A stretch of 64,000 nucleotides of DNA from CG2-30-58-95 sp964618215 (GTDB lineage: Bacteria > Chloroflexota > Anaerolineae > Anaerolineales > Villigracilaceae), in assembly GCA_964618215.1 (NCBI GenBank), contig CAZTZE010000015.1, positions 12,095-76,094 of the forward strand. The letters run 5' to 3'. A program made the translations under genes and the position numbers. The stretch's first letter is position 1. Each line of letters starts with the position of its first letter. The notes beneath the pieces are model-generated. The model searched no databases. It was not told where the DNA came from and saw only the letters and a list, made by a program, of their open reading frames with translations. Positions 7,832 through 16,284 of this stretch are shown here, one piece after another.

Positions 7832-8713
7832 ATGACACACGCGGACGAACGTTTAAATGGCAAGGTTTGCCTGGTCACCGGCGCGACTTCGGGCATTGGC
7901 GAAGTGACCGCGCGGACATTGGCGCAGATGGGCGCGACGGTGATCGTGGCGGGACGCGACCCACAACGCGGCGCGGCGACCCTCGACCGGATCAAAGAGG
8001 CGGCTCCCACCGACCAGGTCGAATTCATGCTGGCGGATCTCTCGTCGCAGGCGCAGGTTCGTCAACTGGCACAGGGGTTCAAACAAAAGTATTCGCGCCT
8101 GGACGTATTGGTGAACAATGCTGGCGGTGTGTTCCCAGTGCGCAAGCAAAGCGTGGACGGGTTCGAAATGACGTTCGCACTCGATCACCTGAATTACTTT
8201 TTGCTGACGAACCTTCTGCTCGACACGTTGAAGGCCAGCGCCCCGGCGCGCATTGTCAACGTCGCTTCACAAGCACACCGTCGAGTGCCGGGAATGAATT
8301 TCGACGATTTGCAAAGCGAACGAGGTTACAACAGCATTCGGGCGTATGGGCAGGCAAAACTCGCCAACGTGCTCTTCACGTACGAACTGGCGCGGCGGTT
8401 GGACGGGACGGGCGTCACCGTGAACGCACTGCACCCCGGTATAGTCGCCACCGATTTTTGGCTTTCCAACACACGCTTTCGCCGCAATAACGGGATGTTG
8501 AGAACGCTGGCAATGCAACTGACCCAGCTTGTAATGATCAGCCCGGAACAGGGCGCGCAGACGAGTATTTACCTGGCGACATCACCGGAAGTGGCAGGGA
8601 CAACAGGCAAGTATTTCAAGAAACAGAAAGAAACCCAATCTTCGCCCGCCTCCCATGACCGCGCGGCGGCTTCGCGGTTGTGGCAGGTGAGCGAGACCCT
8701 GACAGGATTATGA
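7832..8713 (+). CDS. SDR oxidoreductase, retinol-dehydrogenase-like
   Basis: 293 residues. Classical SDR landmarks: cofactor loop 'VTGATSGIGEVTA', 'ADLSS' adenine pocket, 'LVNNAGG', catalytic Ser in 'IVNVASQAHR', and Y-x3-K in 'YGQAKLAN'. The C-terminal 'PEQGAQTSIYLATSPEVAG…GKYF' is typical of retinol dehydrogenase-like SDRs. The R in 'AGRDPQRG' suggests NADP(H). Closely related to the SDRs at 11342 and 23581. Follows the methyltransferase by 38 bases. Confidence 0.88.
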   Translation: MTHADERLNGKVCLVTGATSGIGEVTARTLAQMGATVIVAGRDPQRGAATLDRIKEAAPTDQVEFMLADLSSQAQVRQLAQGFKQKYSRLDVLVNNAGGVFPVRKQSVDGFEMTFALDHLNYFLLTNLLLDTLKASAPARIVNVASQAHRRVPGMNFDDLQSERGYNSIRAYGQAKLANVLFTYELARRLDGTGVTVNALHPGIVATDFWLSNTRFRRNNGMLRTLAMQLTQLVMISPEQGAQTSIYLATSPEVAGTTGKYFKKQKETQSSPASHDRAAASRLWQVSETLTGL

Positions 8714-8728
8714 ACGAGGAGAATTGAA

Positions 8729-9439
8729 ATGTTTACAGATCAAAAAGCGTATCCAGCCCAACGAGACCGGACGGCTCAAAAAAATATATTGTGGTTGATA
8801 TCCGGTTTGATCCTCTGGGCAGTGACCGTATTCACGCTGACGAGCGTTTTCGAAAGCCCTGCCGTTGCCCTGGGTATCTCAATGGTGTGGCTTCTGTTCC
8901 CCCTGCTCTACGCCTTCATCGCAAAGGACATGGCAGGGATTGGGCTGACGCGCGCGAACCTGGGCCGCGTTGTTGCAGAGACATTGCTGGTGACTGTGAT
9001 CTATAGCCTGATACGCAACGGGCTGATTATTTTCGTCCCCGCCAGTGTGGATTACATCGCTGCCAGCGCCATCCAGGTGGCTAACCTGCTAAAGCAAGGT
9101 CAATTTGGCAACCTCGCCGGCCCGCCAGAACGGCTGTTTCCCTTGATGCTCTTTTTCACTTTCCTGGCGGCTGTTGGAAACGAACTGTTCTATCGCGGAT
9201 TCCTGTTCACCCGCATCAAGCGACATGTCCACTGGCTGGCGGCATCCATCAGCGCGGCCGTACTTTTCGGCGTCTACCATTACTTCAATTCGGGCTTGAG
9301 CGGGGCGATCATGGGTGTGGTGGTCAGCCTGGTATCCGCTTGGCTGATGCAACGGCACAACAACATCACCGCGCCGGTGCTGTTCCACTACTTGCAGTAT
9401 GTGGCGAGCATCCTGGTGTTCTACTTCTTTGTGCTATGA
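8729..9439 (+). CDS. CPBP-family intramembrane protease (CAAX-like)
   Basis: 236 residues, seven or so hydrophobic helices. CPBP motifs are visible: motif 1 'GNELFYRGFLFTRI' (the usual EExxxR is NELFYR here, keeping one Glu and the Arg), motif 2 'LFGVYHYFNSG' (Phe-x3-His), motif 3 'NNITAPVLFHYLQ' with a conserved His. Strong GAGGAGAATTGAA-ATG. These proteins process or protect small peptides, or serve as immunity proteins; no peptide gene is visible nearby. Confidence 0.8.
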   Translation: MFTDQKAYPAQRDRTAQKNILWLISGLILWAVTVFTLTSVFESPAVALGISMVWLLFPLLYAFIAKDMAGIGLTRANLGRVVAETLLVTVIYSLIRNGLIIFVPASVDYIAASAIQVANLLKQGQFGNLAGPPERLFPLMLFFTFLAAVGNELFYRGFLFTRIKRHVHWLAASISAAVLFGVYHYFNSGLSGAIMGVVVSLVSAWLMQRHNNITAPVLFHYLQYVASILVFYFFVL

Positions 9440-10407
9440 CAATCCACGGCGAACGAATCCTGATCACCGGAGCGACGGGTTTCATCGGCGGGCGGCTGGC
9501 AGAGCGGCTGGCGCGCGAGAACCACGTCAAGGCGCTTGTCAGGGACACCGCTGAAAGCAAAACGAGCCGCCTGCGAAGCCTCGGCGTGGAGTTGATCCCC
9601 GGCAACCTGCGCGATCTGGATTCGCTCCGAAACGCCGTCCGTGATGTAGACCTGGTCTATCACCTGGCGGAAGAGAGCGGCTTTTCCCGAAAGGCCTGCC
9701 GCATCAATCTCGAAGCCACGAAAACTCTCTTGGACACCTCGCAATCCATTCAGGTGAAACGGTTCGTGTACGTCAGCACGGTAGCGGTCAATATCAACCA
9801 TCAGCGCCGCGACGATTCCACGCACTACGAGCCATATCCCTGGTATTTGCACGCGGTAGCCAAATGCGAGGGTGAAAAATACGGCTTCGAGAAATACAGA
9901 CGCGACGGGTTCCCTTTTACAGTGGTGCGACCCGCAGCCGTCTATGCAAAGAACAGCCCCCTGATTGACGACATCGTCGCCTGGCCGAAAAACCACCGAC
10001 GGCTTGGCTACCCCGTTCTTGGAGATGGCAACAACCTCATGCACTTCGGTCACGTGGACGATGTGGCGCAGGCCCTGGTGTTGGTTGGAGAGAAGAACGA
10101 AGCGGTTGGGAACGCCTACATCATCGTGGACGACATGCCCATCTCGTGGAATGCTCTTCTGGAGACGATCGCGCAGGTCTTCGGCGTCAGGCTGAATGGC
10201 TGGCATATCCCGGTTCTGCCGGTCAAGAGTGCCGCCAGCGTCATCGAGTGGCTGTCGAGGGCAACTTCCGGCCCCATTCCCGCCCGGCTGCTGGTTGACG
10301 TGTTTTCAGGCGATTTCGTCTTCAGCAATCGCAAGGCAAAAGAAGATCTCGGTTTCAACCCTGAATACCCTTCACCATTCGAGGGGTTGAGAAACGGTGA
10401 AAACTAA
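9436..10407 (+). CDS. NAD-dependent epimerase/dehydratase (extended SDR)
   Basis: 323 residues. N-terminal Rossmann loop 'ILITGATGFIGGRLAERLA', 'VYHLAE' strand, 'VYVSTVAVN' with the catalytic Ser/Thr, and 'VRPAAVY' after the active site, as in 3-beta-HSD/epimerase-like extended SDRs. The expected Y-x3-K is not clean: the region reads 'WYLHAVAKCEGE', Tyr and Lys five residues apart. The start at 9436 overlaps the protease stop (ATGA); a longer upstream frame would run inside the protease gene. Substrate unknown. Confidence 0.8.
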   Translation: MTIHGERILITGATGFIGGRLAERLARENHVKALVRDTAESKTSRLRSLGVELIPGNLRDLDSLRNAVRDVDLVYHLAEESGFSRKACRINLEATKTLLDTSQSIQVKRFVYVSTVAVNINHQRRDDSTHYEPYPWYLHAVAKCEGEKYGFEKYRRDGFPFTVVRPAAVYAKNSPLIDDIVAWPKNHRRLGYPVLGDGNNLMHFGHVDDVAQALVLVGEKNEAVGNAYIIVDDMPISWNALLETIAQVFGVRLNGWHIPVLPVKSAASVIEWLSRATSGPIPARLLVDVFSGDFVFSNRKAKEDLGFNPEYPSPFEGLRNGEN

Positions 10408-10464
10408 AACAAAATTTCCCAGAAAGAATTCACAAACTCTAGAAACACAGAAGGGACGACAAAA

Positions 10465-11319
10465 ATGAGCGAACATTCCCATCAACCTGTAGTTCTCATC
10501 ACCGGCTGTTCAACCGGCATCGGCCGCGCGACGGCCCAACTGTTGGCTGAAAAAGGCTGGCGCGTCTTTGCCACCGCCCGACAGTTGGGGACGGTAACCG
10601 ACCTGACAAGTGACCGCATCACCCCATTGCGCCTGGATGTGACCGACGAAGCGAGCATGGCCGCATCCGTGCAGGAGGTATTGACAAAGGCCGGGCGCAT
10701 CAACGCGCTGGTCAACAACGCCGGTTATGCACAGGCGGGACCGCTGGAAGAACTCAGCATGGATGAAGTCCGCCGCCAGTTCGAGACCAACACTTTCGGC
10801 GCGTTGCGGATGGCGCAACTCGTACTGCCAGTGATGCGCGCCCGGGGCACGGGACGCATCGTCAACGTCAGCACGATGGGCGGACGGGTTGTGATCCCGT
10901 TCATCGGTTCATACAACGCCAGCAAGTTCGCGTTGGAAGCGATGAGCGACGCCCTGCGCATGGAAACGCGGCCCTTCGGCGTGCGGGTGATCCTGATCGA
11001 GCCGGGAGGCGTGCGTACGAACTTCAACGCGGCAGCCAATCAACATGGGCAACAGTACACTGCCAACGCGAATTCACCGTACTACCGGTTCATGGTTCCA
11101 TTCACGCGCTTCATCGGGCAGAGCGAGGGAATGAGTTCAACGCCAGAGAGAGTCGCCGCGGTGATTCTCCGCTCAATGACGGCCAGGAATCCCCGCGCGC
11201 GCTACGTCGCCACACCGGACGCGCGCGTCATGCTTGCCGTCATGCTGCGCATGTCCGATGGAATGCGCGACGCGATGTGGAGCAGGGCACTGGGACTGAA
11301 AGAAGAGCGAGGGATGTAA
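10465..11319 (+). CDS. classical SDR oxidoreductase
   Basis: 284 residues. 'ITGCSTGIGRATA' cofactor loop, 'LDVTDEASM', 'LVNNAGYAQ', Ser in 'IVNVSTMGG', 'YNASKFALEAMSD' with the Tyr/Lys pair, 'EPGGVRTNF'. This is the pattern of the SDR5-like ketoreductase/17-beta-HSD-like group. Last gene of the plus-strand run that starts with merR at 6532; it converges with the SDR fragment at 11342. Confidence 0.88.
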   Translation: MSEHSHQPVVLITGCSTGIGRATAQLLAEKGWRVFATARQLGTVTDLTSDRITPLRLDVTDEASMAASVQEVLTKAGRINALVNNAGYAQAGPLEELSMDEVRRQFETNTFGALRMAQLVLPVMRARGTGRIVNVSTMGGRVVIPFIGSYNASKFALEAMSDALRMETRPFGVRVILIEPGGVRTNFNAAANQHGQQYTANANSPYYRFMVPFTRFIGQSEGMSSTPERVAAVILRSMTARNPRARYVATPDARVMLAVMLRMSDGMRDAMWSRALGLKEERGM

Positions 11320-11341
11320 GTAGCATCAGGGGATATTGTGA

Positions 11342-12100
11342 TCAAGCGGAGAGCCCGGTCATCGCCGCGCTCACCTGCCACAGACGGTTGGCGGCGGACA
11401 GGTCATAAGAAGCTTTGGATGACCGAACGGCTTTTTGCTTCACAAAGTATTCCCCGCTGACACCTTCCACCTCCGGCGATGCCGCCAGATAAACGACGGT
11501 CTGCGCGCCCTGTTCCGGGCGGAGCATGGCAACGCTCATCAGGCGATTGAACATGGGCATCAACCCTCCGCCGCCCATTCCAAAGTTGGTGGCGACTACT
11601 CCCGGATGGAGGGCGTTCACCGTGACTCCCGTCCCAGCCAGACGCCGCGCCAGCTCGTAAGTGAACAACAGGCCGCATAATTTGGACTGACTATAAGCGC
11701 CCCATCCAGAATATTTGCGCTGGCTCTGCAAATCGTCGAAATTCACCCGGCGCGTGAACTGGTGCGCCGACGCGCCCACATTGACGATGCGCGCCGGTGA
11801 ACTGGCTTTGAGCGTGTCAAGCAGAAGATTCGTCAACAGGAAATAATTCAAGTGGTTGAGCGCGAAGGTCATCTCGATGCCGTCCGCGCTCTGCTGGCGC
11901 GCGGTGAAGAGCGCGCCAGCGTTGTTGACCAGCACGTGCAGACGCTGATATTTGTGTTTGAATTGCCCAGCCAGTTGACGAATCCCTTGCAGTGACGACA
12001 GGTCGGCCAGCATGAGTTCAACCGCCGCACTGCCGGAAGCAGAGCGGATGCGTTCGAGAGCCGCCGCGCCGCGCTTTGGATCGCGTCCCACCGCGATCAT
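11342..12100 (-). pseudogene. SDR oxidoreductase truncated at the N-terminus
   Basis: 252 residues, nearly identical at DNA level to the complete SDR at 23581-24447, but the first 40 or so residues with the TGATSGIG cofactor loop are missing. It still has 'LVNNAGALF', Ser in 'IVNVGASAH' and 'YSQSK'. At about 12100 the similarity ends abruptly and a plus-strand fragment of another gene begins (12101-12251). Without the Rossmann loop it cannot bind its cofactor normally. Confidence 0.8.
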
Positions 12101-12251
12101 CGGACTGCCGTTCTTCTTCGTTGTGGCTTTCTCACCGATTTTCCTGGTGAGCGGCTGGGGTCAGATATACCAGTCGAGTGTCTGGACGCTGACCTATCGT
12201 GAACTGAAAGCACTGGATGTGGTTGCCCCCACAATGATCGAGACCAAATAA
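12101..12251 (+). pseudogene. C-terminal fragment of a membrane protein
   Basis: About 49 residues in an open plus-strand frame ending at TAA 12249-12251. It reads as a hydrophobic helix (PFFFVVAFSPIFLVSG) followed by 'SSVWTLTYRELKALD', an ending I associate with multi-helix DUF membrane proteins of Chloroflexota. It has no start of its own; the upstream part of the frame is the antisense of the SDR. It marks a recombination joint. Confidence 0.45.
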
Positions 12252-12273
12252 CCCGGCAGCGAATAAAACTAAA

Positions 12274-12303
12274 AGTGACCAGCTTCGCAGGAGGCTGGTC
12301 ACT
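12274..12303 (-). terminator. Rho-independent terminator-like hairpin
   Basis: Perfect 10-bp arms AGTGACCAGC (12274-12283) and GCTGGTCACT (12294-12303) with a 10-base loop. On the minus strand it is followed by TTTTAGTTTT, as a terminator should be. It also closes the membrane-protein fragment on the plus strand, though without a T tract there. Confidence 0.6.
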
Positions 12304-12375
12304 GGCGTTTGGATGGGAGTTCGGTTGTTTCAAAACAAGTAGCCAGCACAACCAGCCTTTTCGTGAACTACAGAC

Positions 12376-12381
12376 TATAAT
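12376..12381 (+). promoter_or_regulatory. -10 box of the LuxR gene, suggesting a leaderless transcript
   Basis: TATAAT at 12376-12381 ends 6 bases before the ATG at 12388. This puts the expected transcription start on or next to the start codon. No Shine-Dalgarno sequence precedes the ATG. No good -35 box is seen. Confidence 0.4.
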
Positions 12382-12387
12382 TGATCT

Positions 12388-15099
12388 ATGTCCGCTCCGA
12401 TTTTAGCCACTAAACTTTATATCCCCCCGTCTCGGCCTAAAATTGTCCCCCGCCCCCACCTGGTTGAGCGGCTGAACGAGGGGCTCTCTTCGGGCTGCAA
12501 GCTGACTCTCATCTCAGCCTCTGCCGGCTTTGGTAAAACCACGTTGGTCAGCGAATGGGTCGCAAGTTGCGGGCAACCGGTTGCCTGGCTGTCGCTGGAT
12601 GAAGGGGATAACGACATCACACGTTTTCTAACTTACCTTGTCGCTGCTTTGCAGACGATTGCCCAAAGCAAAGTCGAAGGAGTTGCAACCAAACTTGGAG
12701 AAGGAGTGTCGGGTGTGCTCCAATCCCCTCAGCCACCGCCAATCGAATCGATTCTGACAATCCTGCTCAACGAGATCACCACCATCCCGGATAATTTCGT
12801 CCTCGTCCTGGACGACTACCATGTTATTGATGCCAAACCGGTTGACAATGCCCTCACCTTTCTGCTCGAGCACCTGCCACCACAGATACATCTGGTCATC
12901 GCCACCCGTGAAGATCCACATCTCCCGCTGGCTCGGTTACGTGTCCGGGGTCAATTGACCGAACTGCGAGCCGCCGACTTGCGCTTCACCCCCGCCGAGG
13001 CCGCCGATTTTCTCAACCAGGTGATGGGGCTGAACCTGAGAGATGCAGACATCGCCGCCCTCGAAGCCCGCACCGAGGGCTGGATCGCCGGCCTGCAACT
13101 GGCCGCGATTTCCATGCAAGGGCATCAAGACGCCACCAGCTTCATCCAATCTTTCACCGGTAGCCACCATTTCGTGCTGGACTACCTGATTGAAGAAGTC
13201 CTGGAACAGCAATCCGAAAGTGTCCAGGCTTTCTTGCTGCGCACGTCCATCTTGGATCGCATGTGCGGGCCTCTTTGTGATGCCGTTCTACCCGCCCCTA
13301 CTACATCCGGGCAGGAAACCCTGGAATATCTCGAACGCACTAACCTGTTTATTGTCCCGCTGGATAGCGAGCGGCGCTGGTACCGCTATCACCATCTCTT
13401 TGGCGATTTGCTGCGCCAGCGCCTGGGAAAACCCAAAGAATTCGCTGAATTCCACCTGCGCGCCAGCCAGTGGCATGAAGAGAATGGCGACCTGGGCGCG
13501 GCGTTTCACCACGCCATCGCAGCCGAGGATTTTGTCCGGGCGGCGGGGTTGGCTGAAGCGGCCTGGCAGGGGATGGAGGAAAGTTTCCAGACGGCCGCCT
13601 GGCTGGGCTGGGTGAAGAAGCTGCCAGAAGAGGTCATTCGCGTCCGCCCGGTGCTTTGCACCCAGCTTGGTCGGGCATTCGCAGATGCGGGCGAACCGGA
13701 GGCCAGCGAGTTGCGCCTGCAGGACGCTGAACGATGCCTGGATGGTTCGGACGTAGCGAGCGAAGCGCAGCTTAAGCCCTTGCCAGCGATGATCGCCTTG
13801 ACCCGCGCCTACAACGCCCAGGTGCAGGGTAATCTCGCCGCAACGGTGAAATACGCCGAACTGGCGCTCCAAATCATCCCCGAAGATGACTTTGTCCGGC
13901 GCGCCCAGGCCATCATCACATTGGAGGTCACCCACTGGGCCAGCGGCAACCTGGAGTCGGCCATCCGGGCGATTGGTGATTGGATGGAGAGCATGACCCA
14001 GCTGGGCAATCACGTCTTCGTGGTTGCCAGCGCCTTTGCTGTAGCCGACTTGCTGGTGGGCTTGGGGCGCCTGAGCGAAGCCGTGCGGGTTTATCAGGAT
14101 GCCTTGCAGCTGGCTGCCCAACACGGCCCGGAGGCTGAACACATCACTGCCCACCATCATCTCGGCCTGTCCATGATCTACCGTCAGCGGGGAGATAACA
14201 CCCTCGCCGCTTATCACTTGAAACGAGCCGCCGAATTGGGTCTGCAAACCACCCTGGTGGATTGGCTGTACCGCTGGCATGTGACCCAAGCCCAACTGAA
14301 AGAGGCCGCAGGCGATCTGGAAACCGCCCTGTCCCTGCTCGACGAAGCCAAACGGGTCTATATCCAAACTGCCGTTCCTGACCTGCGCCCCATTGCGGCT
14401 CTGAAAGCGCGCATCCATCTCAAACAGGGGCGGCCCGATAAAGCCCGGGCGTGGGCGGCAGAACGCGGGCTTTCGCTGGCAGATGAAGTCAGCTACTTGC
14501 ATGAGTTCGAGCACCTCACCCTGGCACGGCTGGAAATCGCCAACCCGCTGGTCAACGCCCTGCTCGCACGCCTGTTGCAAGCCGCCGAAGCGCAAAAGCG
14601 CCGGGGCAGCGCGCTCGACATCCTGCTGGTGCAGGCGCTGGCTCACGAGGCGCAGGGCAATCGCCCCCAGGCTCTCGCCGTGCTCAAACGTGCCCTATCC
14701 CTGGCCGAGCCGGAAGACTACATCAACATTTTTGTGGATGAAGGCGAACCAATGCAATTGTTGATTTTGGATTTCAGATTGTGGATTGGAAAGCAATCGC
14801 ACAGCCAAGACCATACGCTGCTCGGTTACGTAGATAAACTTTTGGCTGCCTTCGCGCCGCCTGCCAACAAGCAATCAACAATCAAAAATCCAAAATCAGA
14901 AATGGTTGAGCCATTGAGCGAGCGCGAGTTGGAAGTGCTGCGGTTGGTCGCCCAGGGACTCTCGAACCGTGAGATTAGCGAGCGGCTTTTTCTGGCTTTG
15001 AATACGGTTAAGGGGCATAATCAGAAAATCTTTAACAAACTACAGGTTCAAAGTCGCACCGAAGCTGTAGCATTTGCCCGCGAGTTGGGTTTGTTGTAG
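12388..15099 (+). CDS. MalT-type LuxR-family ATP-dependent regulator
   Basis: 903 residues, the full length of the family. STAND-type NTPase at residues 1-330: 'TKLYIPPSRPKIVPRP' opening, Walker A 'ISASAGFGKTTLVSEW', Walker B 'FVLVLDDYHVI', 'ATREDPHLPLARLR' sensor. A helical TPR-like region follows to about 780. The C-terminal LuxR HTH is 'PLSERELEVLRLVAQGLSNREISERL' with 'TVKGHNQKIFNKL'. Between TPR region and HTH, residues of about 790-845 are encoded by DNA with an inverted repeat (14758-14905) that looks inserted. The sensed ligand is unknown; the target may be the small gene at 15314 and the cluster behind it. Confidence 0.93.
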   Translation: MSAPILATKLYIPPSRPKIVPRPHLVERLNEGLSSGCKLTLISASAGFGKTTLVSEWVASCGQPVAWLSLDEGDNDITRFLTYLVAALQTIAQSKVEGVATKLGEGVSGVLQSPQPPPIESILTILLNEITTIPDNFVLVLDDYHVIDAKPVDNALTFLLEHLPPQIHLVIATREDPHLPLARLRVRGQLTELRAADLRFTPAEAADFLNQVMGLNLRDADIAALEARTEGWIAGLQLAAISMQGHQDATSFIQSFTGSHHFVLDYLIEEVLEQQSESVQAFLLRTSILDRMCGPLCDAVLPAPTTSGQETLEYLERTNLFIVPLDSERRWYRYHHLFGDLLRQRLGKPKEFAEFHLRASQWHEENGDLGAAFHHAIAAEDFVRAAGLAEAAWQGMEESFQTAAWLGWVKKLPEEVIRVRPVLCTQLGRAFADAGEPEASELRLQDAERCLDGSDVASEAQLKPLPAMIALTRAYNAQVQGNLAATVKYAELALQIIPEDDFVRRAQAIITLEVTHWASGNLESAIRAIGDWMESMTQLGNHVFVVASAFAVADLLVGLGRLSEAVRVYQDALQLAAQHGPEAEHITAHHHLGLSMIYRQRGDNTLAAYHLKRAAELGLQTTLVDWLYRWHVTQAQLKEAAGDLETALSLLDEAKRVYIQTAVPDLRPIAALKARIHLKQGRPDKARAWAAERGLSLADEVSYLHEFEHLTLARLEIANPLVNALLARLLQAAEAQKRRGSALDILLVQALAHEAQGNRPQALAVLKRALSLAEPEDYINIFVDEGEPMQLLILDFRLWIGKQSHSQDHTLLGYVDKLLAAFAPPANKQSTIKNPKSEMVEPLSERELEVLRLVAQGLSNREISERLFLALNTVKGHNQKIFNKLQVQSRTEAVAFARELGLL
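14758..14905. repeat. inverted repeat pair inside the LuxR coding region
   Basis: The left arm at 14758-14788 contains TTGATTTTGGATTTCAGATT. The right arm at 14870-14903 contains the inverse, ATCAAAAATCCAAAATCAGA. The arms enclose about 80 bases and stay in frame in the linker ahead of the HTH. This AT-rich 'aatccaaaatc' type of repeat is familiar between genes in Chloroflexota and cyanobacteria. Confidence 0.6.
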
Positions 15100-15313
15100 C
15101 CTATAAATCGGTTTACCCGCAAACCTGGTATCAAGGACTGCACGCAAGTGGGGACATAAAAGCTTTAGAACTTCCACCCTCTCAGCAACCCCAAAACAAT
15201 ACCCCCAAACAACACTTTAGTATCTATACGTTAATACCGTATTGCAGATATATTACCTGTACATTGAGCAAGTGGCACGGACTGTAATGACCGGCCACAA
15301 AAGGTATAAGGTG

Positions 15314-15625
15314 ATGTCAAACGAACTCGAACCAAAACCGACTCCAAGTCAACCCGTGGTCTATCAGATCAGGCTCAAGGGTCATCTGGGTAATCAATGG
15401 ACAGACTGGTTTGAGGGCCTGACCATCACGCTGGAAGGCAACGGCGACACGCTTATAACCGGTCTGGTGATTGACCAGGCCGCGTTGCATGGCTTGCTAA
15501 AAAAAGTGCGTGATTTGGGCATGCCATTGGTCTCGGTCAGCCCTCTTGAACCCAGACCTCCGACTACGCTCCCCCTTCGGGGACTTCGCGGGACTGGCCA
15601 GGCGGACCCGTCAGACGTCAAATAG
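15314..15625 (+). CDS. small conserved protein beside the LuxR regulator
   Basis: 103 residues. The core 'YQIRLKGHLGNQWTDWFEGL' followed by 'TLITGLVIDQAALHGLLKKV' is a pattern I recall in small proteins encoded next to MalT-like regulators in Chloroflexota; their function is unknown. The C-terminal tail (PTTLPLRGLRGTG) does not look like part of the conserved unit. The internal ATG 15314 follows AAGGTATAAGGTG; an upstream ATG at 15242 adds a poor N-terminus. The 215 bases between it and the LuxR gene hold nothing else I recognise. Confidence 0.6.
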   Translation: MSNELEPKPTPSQPVVYQIRLKGHLGNQWTDWFEGLTITLEGNGDTLITGLVIDQAALHGLLKKVRDLGMPLVSVSPLEPRPPTTLPLRGLRGTGQADPSDVK

Positions 15626-15705
15626 TAAATGGATATAAGCTACTTGGAAAGGAGGTTTGCCTTTGATAACATTTCCAGCCCATTTCAACCCCCGGTAACC
15701 GGGTG

Positions 15706-15773
15706 GCGACCACAATTTTATTCAAGTCCAAATTAATGAAACTCATCCATATCGTTCAAAAAAGGAGATAAAA
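15706..15773 (+). repeat. duplicated leader, copy 1
   Basis: About 70 bases ahead of the DUF6326 gene closely match 18618-18687 ahead of the DUF4386 gene. Both contain TTTTATTCAAG and ATGAAACTCATCCAT(A)(T/A)CGTTCAAAA, then a ribosome-binding site. The match continues a few codons into both genes (Met-Asn-x-Asn-Lys). Confidence 0.7.
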
Positions 15774-16202
15774 ATGAATACAAACAAAGAGACCCCAAGA
15801 AATCTGCTAGATGTGAGGATAATCCTTGCAGTGCTATGGGTAGCTGAAGTGTTAAGTTCTTTAAACGGGGATACGTACCGCTTAAGTGATCCGATTACAC
15901 TAAAGTCTTTACTTGAGAATACCGGATCTATCAAAGTAACCCCAGAATTATTATCGGTCATGTCGATAATATTTGTGTTTCCCATACTTATGAGTGCCTT
16001 AACCCTGATATTGAAGTCTTCCGTGAGTCGTTGGGCAAACCGTATCATAGGCATACTCTATGCTCTGATTACTTTTGCTTTTTTGATTTTATGTTTTGTA
16101 TTGCGATCTGCGAGCTATGAGTTCGTTTGGGCAACGGCACAACTCGTGTTTACCTTACTGGTTGTCTGGTACGCTTGGAAATGGACTAACCCTGAAGGTT
16201 AG
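15774..16202 (+). CDS. DUF6326-like membrane protein
   Basis: 142 residues, four transmembrane helices (about 15-32, 60-80, 92-112, 118-136). The signature is 'LDVRIILAVLWVAEVL' at the start, 'SRWANRIIG' between helices and 'LLVVWYAWKW' at the end. A paralogue follows at 17268, on the other side of an MDR reductase. Strong AAAGGAGATAAAA-ATG. Function unknown. Confidence 0.72.
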   Translation: MNTNKETPRNLLDVRIILAVLWVAEVLSSLNGDTYRLSDPITLKSLLENTGSIKVTPELLSVMSIIFVFPILMSALTLILKSSVSRWANRIIGILYALITFAFLILCFVLRSASYEFVWATAQLVFTLLVVWYAWKWTNPEG

Positions 16203-16284
16203 CCCTGAAAATAAAGTCTTATGAACACAATACCTTCGCTCAGGAATGGATTGGCGAAGGTATTGTGTTACTCAAGGAGACAAA

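Noticed and set aside
9421..10206. Minus-strand open frame of 261 codons opposite the epimerase
   Set aside because: The plus-strand gene has a full Rossmann signature; the antisense shows none.
13288..14646. Long antisense open frame (452 codons) opposite the LuxR gene
   Set aside because: It lies wholly within a gene with clear domains on the other strand and has no family features; GC-rich codon use leaves the antisense open.
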